From positions 186,001 through 250,000 of the forward strand of contig JADEYG010000001.1 of assembly GCA_016906335.1 (NCBI GenBank): 64,000 nt of DNA, in the 5' to 3' direction. Shown here one piece after another: positions 23,287 through 33,475 of the stretch. This stretch comes from Novakomyces olei (taxonomy: Eukaryota > Ascomycota > Novakomycetes > Novakomycetales > Novakomycetaceae). A model generated the notes under the pieces. That model ran no database searches. It saw nothing but the letters and a program-made list of their open reading frames with translations, and was not told the DNA's origin. The stretch's first letter is position 1, and the number at the start of each line of letters is the position of its first letter. Position numbers and translations under genes: made by a program.

Positions 23287-24774
23287 TTATACAATTTTCC
23301 CCATCCGTGTAATATCTGGGGTATCATCAAAACTTTTCGAATCCCGTGTAAAAGTTGTCATGCCGTTAAACTCGCTTGTATCATAATCGTCCCAATTATC
23401 AAACCCAAGGAACTTTCGACTAATCAGAATTGATACGGCGGCTACCAAAAAAACGAAATGATGCCATCTATCAACGAATTTGATGTCCAGCAGGTATAAG
23501 AGTTGCGAGCCAGTCGCTGACGTGGAAGAAGCAGAAGAGGCAAAAGAAGGCAGGGATTTCTCAAACACTAATACGGCGCTGACCGAGTAAGCTGCCGAGA
23601 CACAGCAAGCTAATAGCATAAAATTGGACGAGACGTTATCGGACTTGCTAACAACTGAACGTAAAAGTCGGGCAAATATTCGAACAATCCCGCTCAGGTA
23701 GCCAGCGACCACGGCACCAGAGAAAACAAAACTGGCCCGTTCAGCCAGCAAATCAGGATCTATACCAGCTCCTCCAAACGCTGTTCCAGCCAAAAGACGG
23801 CGAATGGGATCAAGAGCATTCCGCGCCGGTCCATCGCCAATTGCGGATGGATCAGAAAGCGGTGATGTCAAGGTTGATCCTGTGCCATTACCGGCAGCAG
23901 CCAGCCAGGGTAAAATGAGCAGGCTAAAGGCGGCTAATAAAATACGGTAAAAACAGTAAAAGCTAAACACCCAATTCCATAATCGCATAAGCATTCCGCC
24001 AATTGTTTTACGTGATTGCTGATATTGCATTCTACTTTGTAAAGCTGCCAAATCTTCTTCTGCCAATTGTTTTATTCTCCGCAGTCCGCGAGTGTCTTCG
24101 TCATCGGCCGTGGCAAAACGCGTCGCGACATTGTTCCATTCCGAGGAGGCAACGCGTCGCTGCTGCCTTCGCTGCTGTTCATAACCCCTATTTTGGTTTA
24201 ATTGGTCATCCGTTGCCTGCACTCTAGACTGTGCCTGAATAAGAGCCGCTTCAGAGATCGGCTTGTATGACGCAATCCAAGTATCGTAAACACAGCCGGC
24301 CGAGCCAATGCCTGAGAGCAGGGCCGAGACGTTTATGCCGACAAATGCAATTCGACGCACACACCCAAGGAAACAACGAGCCAACAAAGGAGTAGATAGA
24401 GACTCGTTGCTGCCAGCAAAGGGTTTACCCGCGAGATAGAAGCCCAGGAGAAAAATGCAGTAAATGGGCAATGCAATCTTTGCGTTTTGTGCTCCAGGAG
24501 GGAGATGCCCAAAACTGAAAAAAATTGCCAGAGGAATCAAAGCAACAGTGCAGAGTAAAACAACGCTGAGCAACAGCAAGCCCAGCCATGAAGGCCAGAC
24601 AGTGGAGAAAATGGCGGCATAATGAATCAGCAGCAAACACGACACGACACAGACACTGAAAACTTGGATTTTATACGCGTACACTCGGCCATTTAGAAAC
24701 AGCTTCTTTGACACTGCCCATGCCACTGCGCAGGACAAGGCCAAAGCTAAAATAAACGTTATTAATGCCTTCAT
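23287..24774 (-). CDS. Golgi pH regulator / GPR89-like membrane protein
   Basis: 495-aa single-exon polytopic protein with about eight to nine hydrophobic segments. The mid region RRIAFVGINVSALLSGIGSA is the conserved N-terminal GPHR core, followed by a charged helical loop (residues about 190-260, Gln/Arg-rich) and WNWVFSFYCFYRILLA. The C-terminal half, with FSGAVVAGYLSGIVRIFARL, SSNFMLLACCVSAAYSVSA and the final KFLGFDNWDDYD, matches the ABA-GPCR/GPHR domain. Family members set Golgi or ER lumen acidity as anion channels. The GTG codon before the ATG at 24774 is ignored as start. It is convergent with trehalase, the stops being about 260 bp apart. Confidence 0.85.
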   Translation of the reverse strand: MKALITFILALALSCAVAWAVSKKLFLNGRVYAYKIQVFSVCVVSCLLLIHYAAIFSTVWPSWLGLLLLSVVLLCTVALIPLAIFFSFGHLPPGAQNAKIALPIYCIFLLGFYLAGKPFAGSNESLSTPLLARCFLGCVRRIAFVGINVSALLSGIGSAGCVYDTWIASYKPISEAALIQAQSRVQATDDQLNQNRGYEQQRRQQRRVASSEWNNVATRFATADDEDTRGLRRIKQLAEEDLAALQSRMQYQQSRKTIGGMLMRLWNWVFSFYCFYRILLAAFSLLILPWLAAAGNGTGSTLTSPLSDPSAIGDGPARNALDPIRRLLAGTAFGGAGIDPDLLAERASFVFSGAVVAGYLSGIVRIFARLLRSVVSKSDNVSSNFMLLACCVSAAYSVSAVLVFEKSLPSFASSASSTSATGSQLLYLLDIKFVDRWHHFVFLVAAVSILISRKFLGFDNWDDYDTSEFNGMTTFTRDSKSFDDTPDITRMGKIV

Positions 24775-26095
24775 CACATCATATCGTTTTTGGACTGCGG
24801 TTTTGATAGGGTTTTGTCCTGTCGTCGAGCGAGGGTTTGCGGGTTACCAAACAGTCTTGCCACGTCGGTTGGAATCCGTATGAGTTCATTAGTCTGTTTC
24901 TGGATTCTAACCTTGCAAGCTGCTAATATAATAGTTTACGCGTTGCGCTCCAAGTGCGAACTCTACGTCTCTATATGATCCTGTAAATTTCTGGAATAGA
25001 AAGTTCTTGAGCCAATTGCTCGACAACAAATAACTATCATCAAAATGAGCTGTATTGACTATGCGCAACCGCTTGAGCTTAGGCGCGAACGCTCCTTGAG
25101 CGTGTGTGTATTTTCAGCTGGAGCTTTGAGCCCTAACCCTGGATCTGGAAAATATACCCAATTCATGCTACGTCATGGTAAATGGAATCACTGTGACAAT
25201 ATTTCTCAGTCCATAGTGAAAGAATTGTATTGCACTTTCCTCATTTTATTTCTCTTTTATATCAGATACCAATAGCCATTAAAAACACTTTGCGACAGCA
25301 ATTTCGTTTCAAAATTGCGGTAAAGATTCGTACAATTCATAGTCCGGGCCAAAGATCTGGGGTTAAAATTTCCAAAGACGGCCGAGATAGCGTTGTACTC
25401 AATCGGAGGCTCTTTATTTGAGCTCCTTTAATCACGCGTGGATAGACAAAATTAGGATTGCCAGACAGTAAACGACATTTATGAGAATAAAGCTGGTTGT
25501 CTTGAAGATTTTGCGTAGCACGATCAGCCCAGAGTACAATATACCAATATCTATTATCTCTACTTTGCCGAATTTTCATGTCTGTTTTATGCTAGAAAGG
25601 ATCGCCTTTCCTTCAAATTTTAGTCGGTGCCGGTATTTTGTCCACGTGCGATACTTATATTCCTTGTCCCCGCAAATCATGGCCAACGAGTAATTCGGCT
25701 ACAATCATAAGAAAAACATACCGATTGTGAGATAAAATCGTATCTCGAGCCAGAATCCCCCTGTAATCTCATTAAATTGCTATAATCACTCAATTATCTG
25801 TGTTGTAAACGATTAAGCCCTCCTCACTTTAGACAAGCAGAGCAGGAAAATTATGTCATTAATTTCAGCAGCACTGAAAGAACGCTCCGGATACGTTTGA
25901 TTGAGGTCCCATGCGTATACATAATTACTAATTGCACACACATTACACGTATGGAGTCGCTAGATTACTTGGTTATGATGGTTCCCCAAGGGGCGTGGTG
26001 GAACATGGCAGAAAATTATAGTGGATATAAATTGGCAAGGTTCTCTCAACGCCAATAACTTATCTCCTCGTAACGATAAAGCCGCGTAATCAATC
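24775..26095. other. Intergenic with uncertain short frames
   Basis: About 1.3 kb. An ATG at 25045 opens a 76-aa frame (SAGALSPNPGSGKYTQFMLR) that overlaps CCCTAACCCT at 25131-25140. A second segment, 25270-25420, reads IAIKNTLRQQFRFKIAVKIR, then SGVKISKDGRDSVVLNRRLF. A donor GTAAATG at 25180 and an acceptor at 25265 could link them, but the phase gives an early stop, so I do not call a gene. Confidence 0.35.
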
Positions 26096-26635
26096 ATGTC
26101 AAAGGTCTTTTTCGACGTAGCTGGTACATTACCAAAAAATGGAACGGTTCCGGACTCATACTAATCTGACCTAGCTAATGGCAATCGCCTGGGACGCATA
26201 ACTTTCGGGCTTTACGACCAAGATGTGCCAAAAACGGCCGCAAACTTCCGGGCTCTTTGCACTGGAGAGAAGGGTTTCGGTTACAAACATTCGATCTTCC
26301 ACCGTGTAATCCCACAGTTCATGCTGCAGGGAGGTGATTTCACCAACCATAACGGAACTGGTGGCAAGTCCATCTATGGCGCAAAGTTCCCAGACGAGAA
26401 CTTCAAGCACAAGCACACCAAGCCTGGATTGCTGTCCATGGCCAATGCTGGACCTAACACCAATGGCTCGCAATTCTTCATCACCACTGTTCCCTGCCCC
26501 TGGTTGGACGGCAAACACGTTGTCTTTGGTGAGGTGGTTGATGGACTTGATGTTGTCAAGAAGATCGAGTCATATGGATCTGGAAGCGGCGCTACCAAGG
26601 CTAAAATTGAGATTGTCGACAGCGGTGAGATCTAG
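26096..26635 (+). CDS. CPR1: Cyclophilin A (peptidyl-prolyl isomerase)
   Basis: Cytosolic cyclophilin, 162 aa, the size of yeast Cpr1. Two exons, 26096..26123 and 26175..26635; the intron interrupts after MSKVFFDVA and has an unusual donor GTACAT and branch CTAATCTGACCTAG. The catalytic core is complete: the Arg in [45 protein letters not shown], and the cyclosporin-contacting Trp in [14 protein letters not shown]. The coding sequence is strongly codon-biased and GC-richer than its neighbours, consistent with high expression. It catalyses proline cis-trans isomerisation in folding and is the cyclosporin target in fungi. Confidence 0.96.
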
Positions 26636-27307
26636 GTTTGGTTTGTTTTCATCAGACATCGAGTTTTACCCTATAGTGACACCAAAAAATTAAAGTTTTT
26701 GTCTCTGTCCCGAGATATTATTTATTTTATTTCATTGCCTCCATACTCCTTCGCTATAACCTATAAATATCATCCGTAGTTTTATCGCTGAAAGGTGTCG
26801 TTTTTTCGATTACAAATTCAATTAGATCACTAGTTGGCACCGCAATCGGTTTACGCCGTTCCTTTATCTATAGGCGAGTAGGTTTAAGTGTAATTAAGAT
26901 TATTTCTCTCACTAACCCTTCTACTTGATTTTGATCACCAACCCAACCCTAACCCTATTAACCCCTAACTCGCGAATATCTTTTGACCGAAGTGAGCCTT
27001 CTATTTAACCTTTTGCAGCTTTGGAATAGAAAATTATAGCGCATCCTGCAATAAGAAAATCGTGTGTATAAATGGTGCACACTCTGAAGAAAAAAATGAT
27101 CAACGTATAGCGAAGTAAATTAATAATGTCGCACATTAATCATATTCGGTCGTATATAACCGCATTTTATTATGTCATTCTAAAAGACATAGAGAGCTAC
27201 AAGGTGCAGCGAATGCGGACAACACATGAGCTAAACGTTGATCTGCCATAGTGTGGATCACCGCGCTTGAATTTGTATATAGTATTATTCGAAAAATATC
27301 GGAGCGC
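26636..27307. other. Intergenic with CCCTAA cluster
   Basis: A cluster of four CCCTAA-like words lies at 26941-26970 (ACCCAACCCTAACCCTA then ACCCCTAACT), about 340 bp upstream of the Ser-rich gene. No coding region is seen. Confidence 0.55.
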
Positions 27308-28616
27308 ATGTTTATCAAGAGGAAACTTCGCGGCGCGGCCAGACAGAATCGCTCGCAAACGGCGTCACCCTCGCTTGATCTGCTCTCTGATAATGATCCG
27401 CCCACGGCTGATTTAGGGCCTCACTTGGAGCCGGAACTTAGTCTGGCTGTACAGACAAATGAGCAAGAAAGTGCGCGTTTGAGTTCAGACAAATTCGCGG
27501 GCGAGGTCTCTCCGGGTAAGAATTTTCTTTCGTCCTTTATTTCTTTTTCTTCTTTTCCTTCTATTTATTTATGCACTTTTTTTTTTTTTAAATTTCTAGT
27601 TTTGCCTATATCATACTAGGCAGAGTACAATTCTCAATTGTATCAAATTTTTTACTGTGAGGCTGGGTTTAATTTTATATACTCCCTTCTACTTTGCTGG
27701 CTCTGAAAATTTGAATCTCATCTCATGACACTTGCATTTAACTTGTAATATTAATAATTCAGCTCTATCCGGCACAGAACGTTCACGGTCACGTTCGCTA
27801 TCAACAGTAGGAAGTCCCCATGCTCCGCCATCTCCCGCGGCAATCTTTGAGCGTAGCGTCGACGCAGCTGCGATGAATAATGCTCCGTCTGTCCCGTCTT
27901 CAATCAATGGAAACCCAGCAACATTCACATCATCATCATCAGCGACAATAGCAAGCTTAGTACGCCCATCAGACGAAATGGTCCCTTCTGTTTTAGACGC
28001 ATCTCTTTCGACTCTAAACAGTGATGCACTAGATCCAGACCAAGTGGATATTGTGCAATTAGTCCGGTCGCCTTCTTTAAACCATGGAAAGATGCCAGCC
28101 TTGCCTAACCCATGGATTCACGATGCATCAGTGACTTCTGTAGCTAATGAAGACGATCAGGAACCAATTAGAAGCTTGAACGAATCCCCTATCGGCAAGA
28201 GCGCCGATGCAACGGCCCCAGGATCAGCTAAGGAAGAACGTCAGCACTTAAATTTTATCAGCTACCGTGACCTTGTAAACGCAGAAGCAGCAGAAACGTC
28301 CTCGGCTCTAGAGCAGACATACAAGGAGCCAGTGGCTTCTTTGACTGCTGTTGATACTCAGGTTTCTAATAGCAGCAATAGTATTACCGGCGGAATTGTA
28401 CCGGGAGCTAGCCCTCATGTTGAATCGCTCGATCATGTTTTAGCCAGTAACCAGACTGGCACTTCTGTAAACACAGGAGTATCGTCTGTTTTGCCTTCGC
28501 CATCGCAAAAGGTGTCTACAAGCACAGATGCTTCAAGTCCCGAAGTTATACGCTACGCGCTTTCTCAGGCCTTGCTTGCCGATAATCAGTTGGACACGAA
28601 CCCGTGGGCTTTATAG
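27308..28616 (+). CDS. Ser/Ala-rich protein of unknown function
   Basis: 353 aa in two exons, 27308..27515 and 27763..28616, joined through a 247-nt intron with branch TATTAATAATTCAG. The start MFIKRKLRGAARQN is basic; the rest is low-complexity Ser/Ala/Asp/Pro sequence with SRSRSLST,  TSSSSATIASLV and LRPSDE-like acidic patches. A more conserved-looking island near residue 215, QHLNFISYRDLVNAEAAETS, and a tail ADNQLDTNPWAL resemble the short conserved motifs I associate with a fungal family of disordered proteins, but I cannot name it. An earlier GTG in frame at 27251 is not used as start. Confidence 0.65.
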
Positions 28617-28889
28617 CCCCCTAAAATTGTTGCAGGTTTAATTTTATTTCGAAGTACGGACGAAAGGTGGGAATAGCACAAAACGGAAAAACCTAAAAAT
28701 TAAGAGCTAAAAATTAATAGGAAAAGAAATAACCGAGAAAGCTTAGTATGTCTAGCAGCAATATCATTTTTTTCTATTGATACCCATAAACAATAGATAT
28801 CGTGCAGAAAGCTTGTAGCATGTAGTGGTTTGATTACGAATTTATTGTGGCAATATGAAAGTTTTCCCAAAATACCCAAATAAATTCCT

Positions 28890-30012
28890 TCATGCATAAA
28901 GCTTGGCAAACCCCGTCTCATCAGGCTGCAGCCAATTGCGCTCGTCTAAAAACGTTAATTGTTCATATAACAAATAATAAAAAATAGAAAGATAGAAAAA
29001 AATATCACCGCATACCATATTTGTTTACTCCCTCAATCATATGAAATGTATAGATAAATCGACTGATATCGCTTGTGTTCTTTTCACTCTTGTGCAAAAT
29101 ATTTCCGTGGATTAGGACTAACGTGCCAGCAGGACACTCCCCGAGAACAAAGTCCTCGTCTCTCACAGCTGGGTTGCGTGTTTCCTTTATTTTAATAAAC
29201 TCAGTACCAGAACCATTATCCTTTCGAACCATGCGCTGCTCAATATCGTGAGTTTTATGAGACCCCGGCACAAAAGACAAGCAACCATTCTTAACTTTAC
29301 AATCTTCCAAAGCGAACCACAGTCCGACTGCGCTAGGTGGATCGGTGTAAAGGAAAGTAGAATCTTGGTGCGACGGTACTTTGCCTCCTATTTCAGGCTG
29401 TTTACATATAATCATGCTGGACAAATTAATAAAGGCATAAAGTTCAAGTCTCGCGTACCTTTGCAGTATGCGGGGATCCTTGAAACCCAAAGCTTGCGCA
29501 ATGGCCCTTGTGCGGTCGTTTATTGAAATGTCGTGAAATATGGACTCCAGCGAGTGTAGACCATGACCAATTTTGTTTATAGCCAATGCTTTAGGTTTCG
29601 TAAGATTGCCCTGCGCATCGAAGGCATCCTCCTCGAAAAAGTACCGAACCTTGTTGCCAGAGTCTAGAAAGTACTTATTCGTTAGCACGCGTTGGGTATA
29701 TATCTACGTGGCAGCGTACATCATCACCAATGTGCTCGGAAGTGTCACCAGTAGAAAATTTTGTCATGGAATGTTCTTCAGGCTTGAATGATTCGAGAAG
29801 TTCGTGAGAGCGCCATCGGCATTGCTTGACTTGCTGTGGGGAAAGGAAGTCTACAAAAGATTAGCCTTTGCCGGCTCCGCGCATTGCGGAAATAAAGGAA
29901 ATACTCTAAAATAAGTCTTACTGGGCAGTATTAAATATCCATCGCGTTCGAATTGAGCAACTTGATCTTGCGAGATTGTAAATCTCGAGTCAGCCATTGC
30001 TGCCTGAGGCAT
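28890..30012 (-). CDS. Phytanoyl-CoA dioxygenase (PhyH/PHYHD1-like)
   Basis: Fe(II)/2-oxoglutarate oxygenase of the PhyH family, 311 aa, four exons: 29922..30012, 29720..29850, 29016..29673 and 28890..28945 (936 nt). Motifs are ISQDQVAQFERDGYLILP, TSEHIGDDYFLDSGNKVRYF, FEEDAFDAQG, VPSHQDSTFLYTDPPS (iron-binding His and Asp), LSFVPGSHKTHD and GTLVLIHGNILHKS (distal His), ending YDERNWLQPDETGFAKLYA. The last exon was found by joining GTATGC at 29015 to an acceptor at 28946, restoring the family C-terminus. PHYHD1 relatives alpha-hydroxylate acyl-CoAs or related substrates; the substrate here is unknown. A second Met at 29997 could be used instead. Confidence 0.9.
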
Positions 30013-30597
30013 ACGATCTGTGGTTTGTCACGCGCTAACACACTTATCTAACGGTAACGTTAATATTACGTAGAAGGATCTAAATATACTAAGCGCTATC
30101 TCGTTGTACGTAAAGTGAGACAAGTAAAACATATAAATGATTGGTCAGGCGAGAAGTCTATCGGTAAAGGATATTGTTAGCATTTTATATTGCAGCAAAG
30201 TTCTTGAAGATAGAATAATTGAATTAGCAACGAACACTAGCTTCAGCTGAATCCCCCAAGAGTTCTGGGAGTTCGCTTGGTCTATATATTTTTATGTATT
30301 GTAAAGTGAGATCCGGTAAACTAAAGTCAAACAACTGACACGCACGTTAGATGTATCTGAATTTGGAAAAGATAAACGAAAGTAGTATGAGGGGATAATA
30401 GGTTCATATTTCAACAGATGTGTTGGCGTTGCCTCTCACCCATACGGGGTTCCTTTTAAAAGTACAAGGCTCTTTCTTGTCTTTGCTGGCGTTGAAAATA
30501 CTCAATTTTAGATTGAATATATATCGAACACCAAAAATAATCATTGAAGCCGAGTTTATTTTTTATCTTATTTGTATAATGTATAAAAGAACGGGAT
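30013..30597. other. Spacer between PhyH gene and the palindrome
   Basis: About 580 bp of AT-rich sequence. I see no coding region, repeat or recognisable site, apart from the promoter expected for the PhyH-like gene. Confidence 0.5.
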
Positions 30598-31516
30598 TGC
30601 GAAAAAATCTTCACTCTGAATCATATGGCTCTTTAGCAAAAGCAGCAACGTTGCCAAAAATAGCATTCATTGTTCGGTTATGATTAATTTTCATTTTCAA
30701 GAGGACCAAAATCGCAGATTAACAAGCGCAGAGTAACAAGCGAGCATACAATGCTTTTAGTTTCGCCTTCTGCTTTCTGGATATCCATCGATATCTGAAT
30801 TTGGCTCAGCTTGTACTAATATCTTTGTTTCAAAGCCTCATTTTAGAAACAGAAATACAAGAGCAAACCAAATAAACAAGCACAAGAAAGAAGATAGAAA
30901 AACCATTATTTCTAACGATTTCTAGTTTTTAGTGCCTTCAGAGTAACCAGAAATCGCTCTCTCCAGAAAAGTTGGCCAGTTTGCAACTTTTCTAGTGAGA
31001 GGGGTGTTTGGTTACAACACTCCCCGGCCAGCGATGATCGACAGTCACCGCTGACCTACCTTGTATATTTAAAAGAAACAAATCAACAAAGAAACAAAAT
31101 CGTGAAGAACAATCCAAAACAAAAAACAAAAAAAAAAAACACAGATGAAAGTACCGCATGCACAAGGCTAGAAGCACGGGATTTAAAAAAGAGCAAATCT
31201 TTAGAAGTAAAATAAGAACTGAAACCAAAAAAAAAATAAAAAAAATAAAAAAAAATAATAAAATAAAGTAACAACACAACGCCAGAGCAAAAATTGCGTT
31301 TTTATGAACTGTAGTTTGCCTGAATTTGTTTTTGACTTTCGTTGAAGTAATTGTTTTTGTTGTCTTTCGATGTGTGAGATTTTTGTCTTTTTTCTACAGG
31401 CATTATCTTTTTTTATTCGTCGTTTATTTAACAAAAAAGAAATATGCCCATTTCGCCGCCTTTAAGCATCGAACCCAAGCATCCGCATGATCACGAGAGA
31501 GCAATTTGTTGGATTT
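30598..31516 (+). repeat. Block A1 (outer left copy)
   Basis: About 0.92 kb, matching 59120-60060 in inverted orientation and, for its inner 0.7 kb (from 30811), matching 32086-32880 directly. It contains a conserved hairpin near 30965-30993 and a word CATCGAACCCAAGCATCCGC shared with other copies. Confidence 0.85.
30957..31025. other. Conserved double hairpin in block A1
   Basis: AGAAAAGTTG at 30965-30974 pairs perfectly with CAACTTTTCT at 30984-30993 around a 9-nt loop, and flanking CTCTC/GAGAG extends the stem. A second dyad follows at once: GGGGTGTT (31001-31008) against AACACTCCCC (31016-31025). The same pair occurs at 32237 and, inverted, at about 59640-59700. Confidence 0.75.
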
Positions 31517-32085
31517 TTGGATTTTTGGATTTTTGTATTTTTGTATTTTTGGATTTTTGTATTTTTGTATTTTTGTATTTTTGGATTTTTGTATTTTTGT
31601 ATTTTTGTATTTTTGTATTTTTGTATTTTTGTATTTTTGTATTTTTGTATTTTTGTATTTTTGTATTTTTGTATTTTTGTATTTTTGTATTTTTGTATTT
31701 TTGTATTTTTGTATTTTTGTATTTTTGTATTTTTGTATTTTTGTATTTTTGTATTTTTGTATTTTTGTATTTTTGGATTTTTGTATTTTTGTATTTTTGT
31801 ATTTTTGTATTTTTGTATTTTTGTATTTTTGTATTTTTGTATTTTTGTATTTTTGTATTTTTGTATTTTTGTATTTTTGTATTTTTGTATTTTTGTATTT
31901 TTGTATTTTTGTATTTTTGTATTTTTGTTATTTTTGTATTTTTGTATTTTTGTATTTTTGTATTTTTGTATTTTTGTATTTTTGTATTTTTGTATTTTTG
32001 TATTTTTGTATTTTTGTATTTTTGTATTTTTGTATTTTTGTATTTTTGTATTTTTGTATTTTTGTATTTTTGTATTTTTGTATTT
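31510..32085 (+). repeat. TATTTTTG octamer satellite
   Basis: About 70 tandem copies of the 8-bp unit TATTTTTG, with a few GATTTTTG variants near the left edge and in the middle and one TTATTTTTG slip near 31930. It translates in every frame, hence long repetitive FCIFVFLY-type frames that are not genes. It sits exactly between blocks A1 and A2. Confidence 0.95.
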
Positions 32086-32880
32086 CTTGTACTAATATCT
32101 TTCAAAGCCTGATTTCAGAATTAGAAATACAAGAGCAAACCAAATAAACAAGCACAAGAAAAAACATAGAAAAACCATTATTTCTAACGATTTCTAGTTT
32201 TTAGTGTCATCAGATTAACCAAAAATCACTCTCTCCAGAAAAGTTGGCCAGTTTGCAACTTTTCTAGTGAGAGGGGTGTTTGGTTACAACACTCCCCGGC
32301 CAGCGATGATCGACAAATGTCACCGCTGACCTACCTTGTATATTTAAAAGAAACAAATCAACAAAGAAACAAAATCGTGAAGAACAATCCAAAACAAAAA
32401 ACAAAAAAAAAACACAGATGAAAGTACCACATGCACAAGGCTAGAAGCACGGGATTTAAAAAAGAGCAAATCTTTAGAAGTAAAATAAGAACTGAAACAA
32501 AAAAAAAAATAAAAAACAAAAAAACAAAAAAACAAAAAAACAAAAAAACAAAAAAACAAAAAAACAAAAAAACAAAAAAACAAATAAACAAAAAAACATA
32601 AAAACAAAAAAAAACACACACACACAACGACAGAGAAACAAAAATGCACTTTTATGAACTGCATTTTGCCTGAATTTGTTTTTGAATTTCGTTGAAGTAA
32701 TTGTTTTGTTGTCTCTCGATGTGCGTGATTTTCGTCTTTTTTCTACAGGCATTATCCCTTTTTTTTGTCTTTTTATTAAAAAAAGAAACATACCAATTGC
32801 GCCGCGTGAAACGACAATGGCATCGAAGCCGAGCATCCGCATGATCTCGAGAAAACAATTTGTTAAACAAAACCTCTTGG
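32086..32880 (+). repeat. Block A2 (direct duplicate of inner block A1)
   Basis: Direct repeat of 30811-31516 with the same hairpin (stem 32237-32246) and the same end word at about 32818. It carries its own octamer expansion, AAAAAACA, at about 32510-32600, absent from A1. Confidence 0.85.
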
Positions 32881-33475
32881 CGCTTTTATATTGGTAATTC
32901 AGACATTCAGTTCTTTTTCTTGTAAAATCAGACAGACAATCGTTGCTTTTTGTTGCTTTTCTTTTTTCTTTTTTCTTTTTCCTATTTTGTTTATTTTTGT
33001 TTATTTTTAGTTTTTGTTTTGATTTGTAGACCAGACATTCAGTTTTGTTTTTGTTTTTGTTCTCGTAAAAACAGACCCGCTTTTTTTTTTGGGTTTGTTA
33101 TTCAGACATTTGATTTTTTATTTTTTTATTATTTTTTGTGTTTTAGTTTATTTTAGTTTCATTAATCAGACAGATTTTTGTTTTTGTTGGTTTTTTTTTT
33201 GTTTTTTTTTGTTTTGTTTCTTATTTTGCGTTCTCGGTTTGTTATGCTATTCAGAAAATCTGAATTTTGTTTTGTTTTTTTTTTGTTTTTTTTTGTTTTG
33301 TTGATTTTGTTGATTTTGTTGGGTTATATTTGTTTTTTTTGTCTTTTGTTCGTTTTTTGCATTTTTGCATTTTTTCTATGCTATTTCTTTTTGACTTTTT
33401 GAAATTCTGGTCCCCCTGTTCCCTTTAGTTTTATTTCTTTTTTTTTGCGTCTTTATTCTTATGTTTTTTGCTTAT
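32881..33475 (+). other. T-rich spacer with CAGACATTCAG words
   Basis: Simple T-rich DNA dominated by TTTTTGTT. It contains repeated ATTCAGACATT/CAGACA words (about 32899, 33031, 33101) that recur inverted on the right side at about 58852, 59003 and 59083, and a GTTGATTTT run of 2-3 units at about 33300 that is hugely expanded on the right. Confidence 0.6.

Noticed and set aside
25045-25421. Two-exon gene joining 25045 to 25421
   Set aside because: The only good donor and acceptor give an immediate stop in the joined phase.
31444-32147. About 200-codon FCIFVFLY-type frames
   Set aside because: Translation of the TATTTTTG array; open in all plus frames and on the minus strand.
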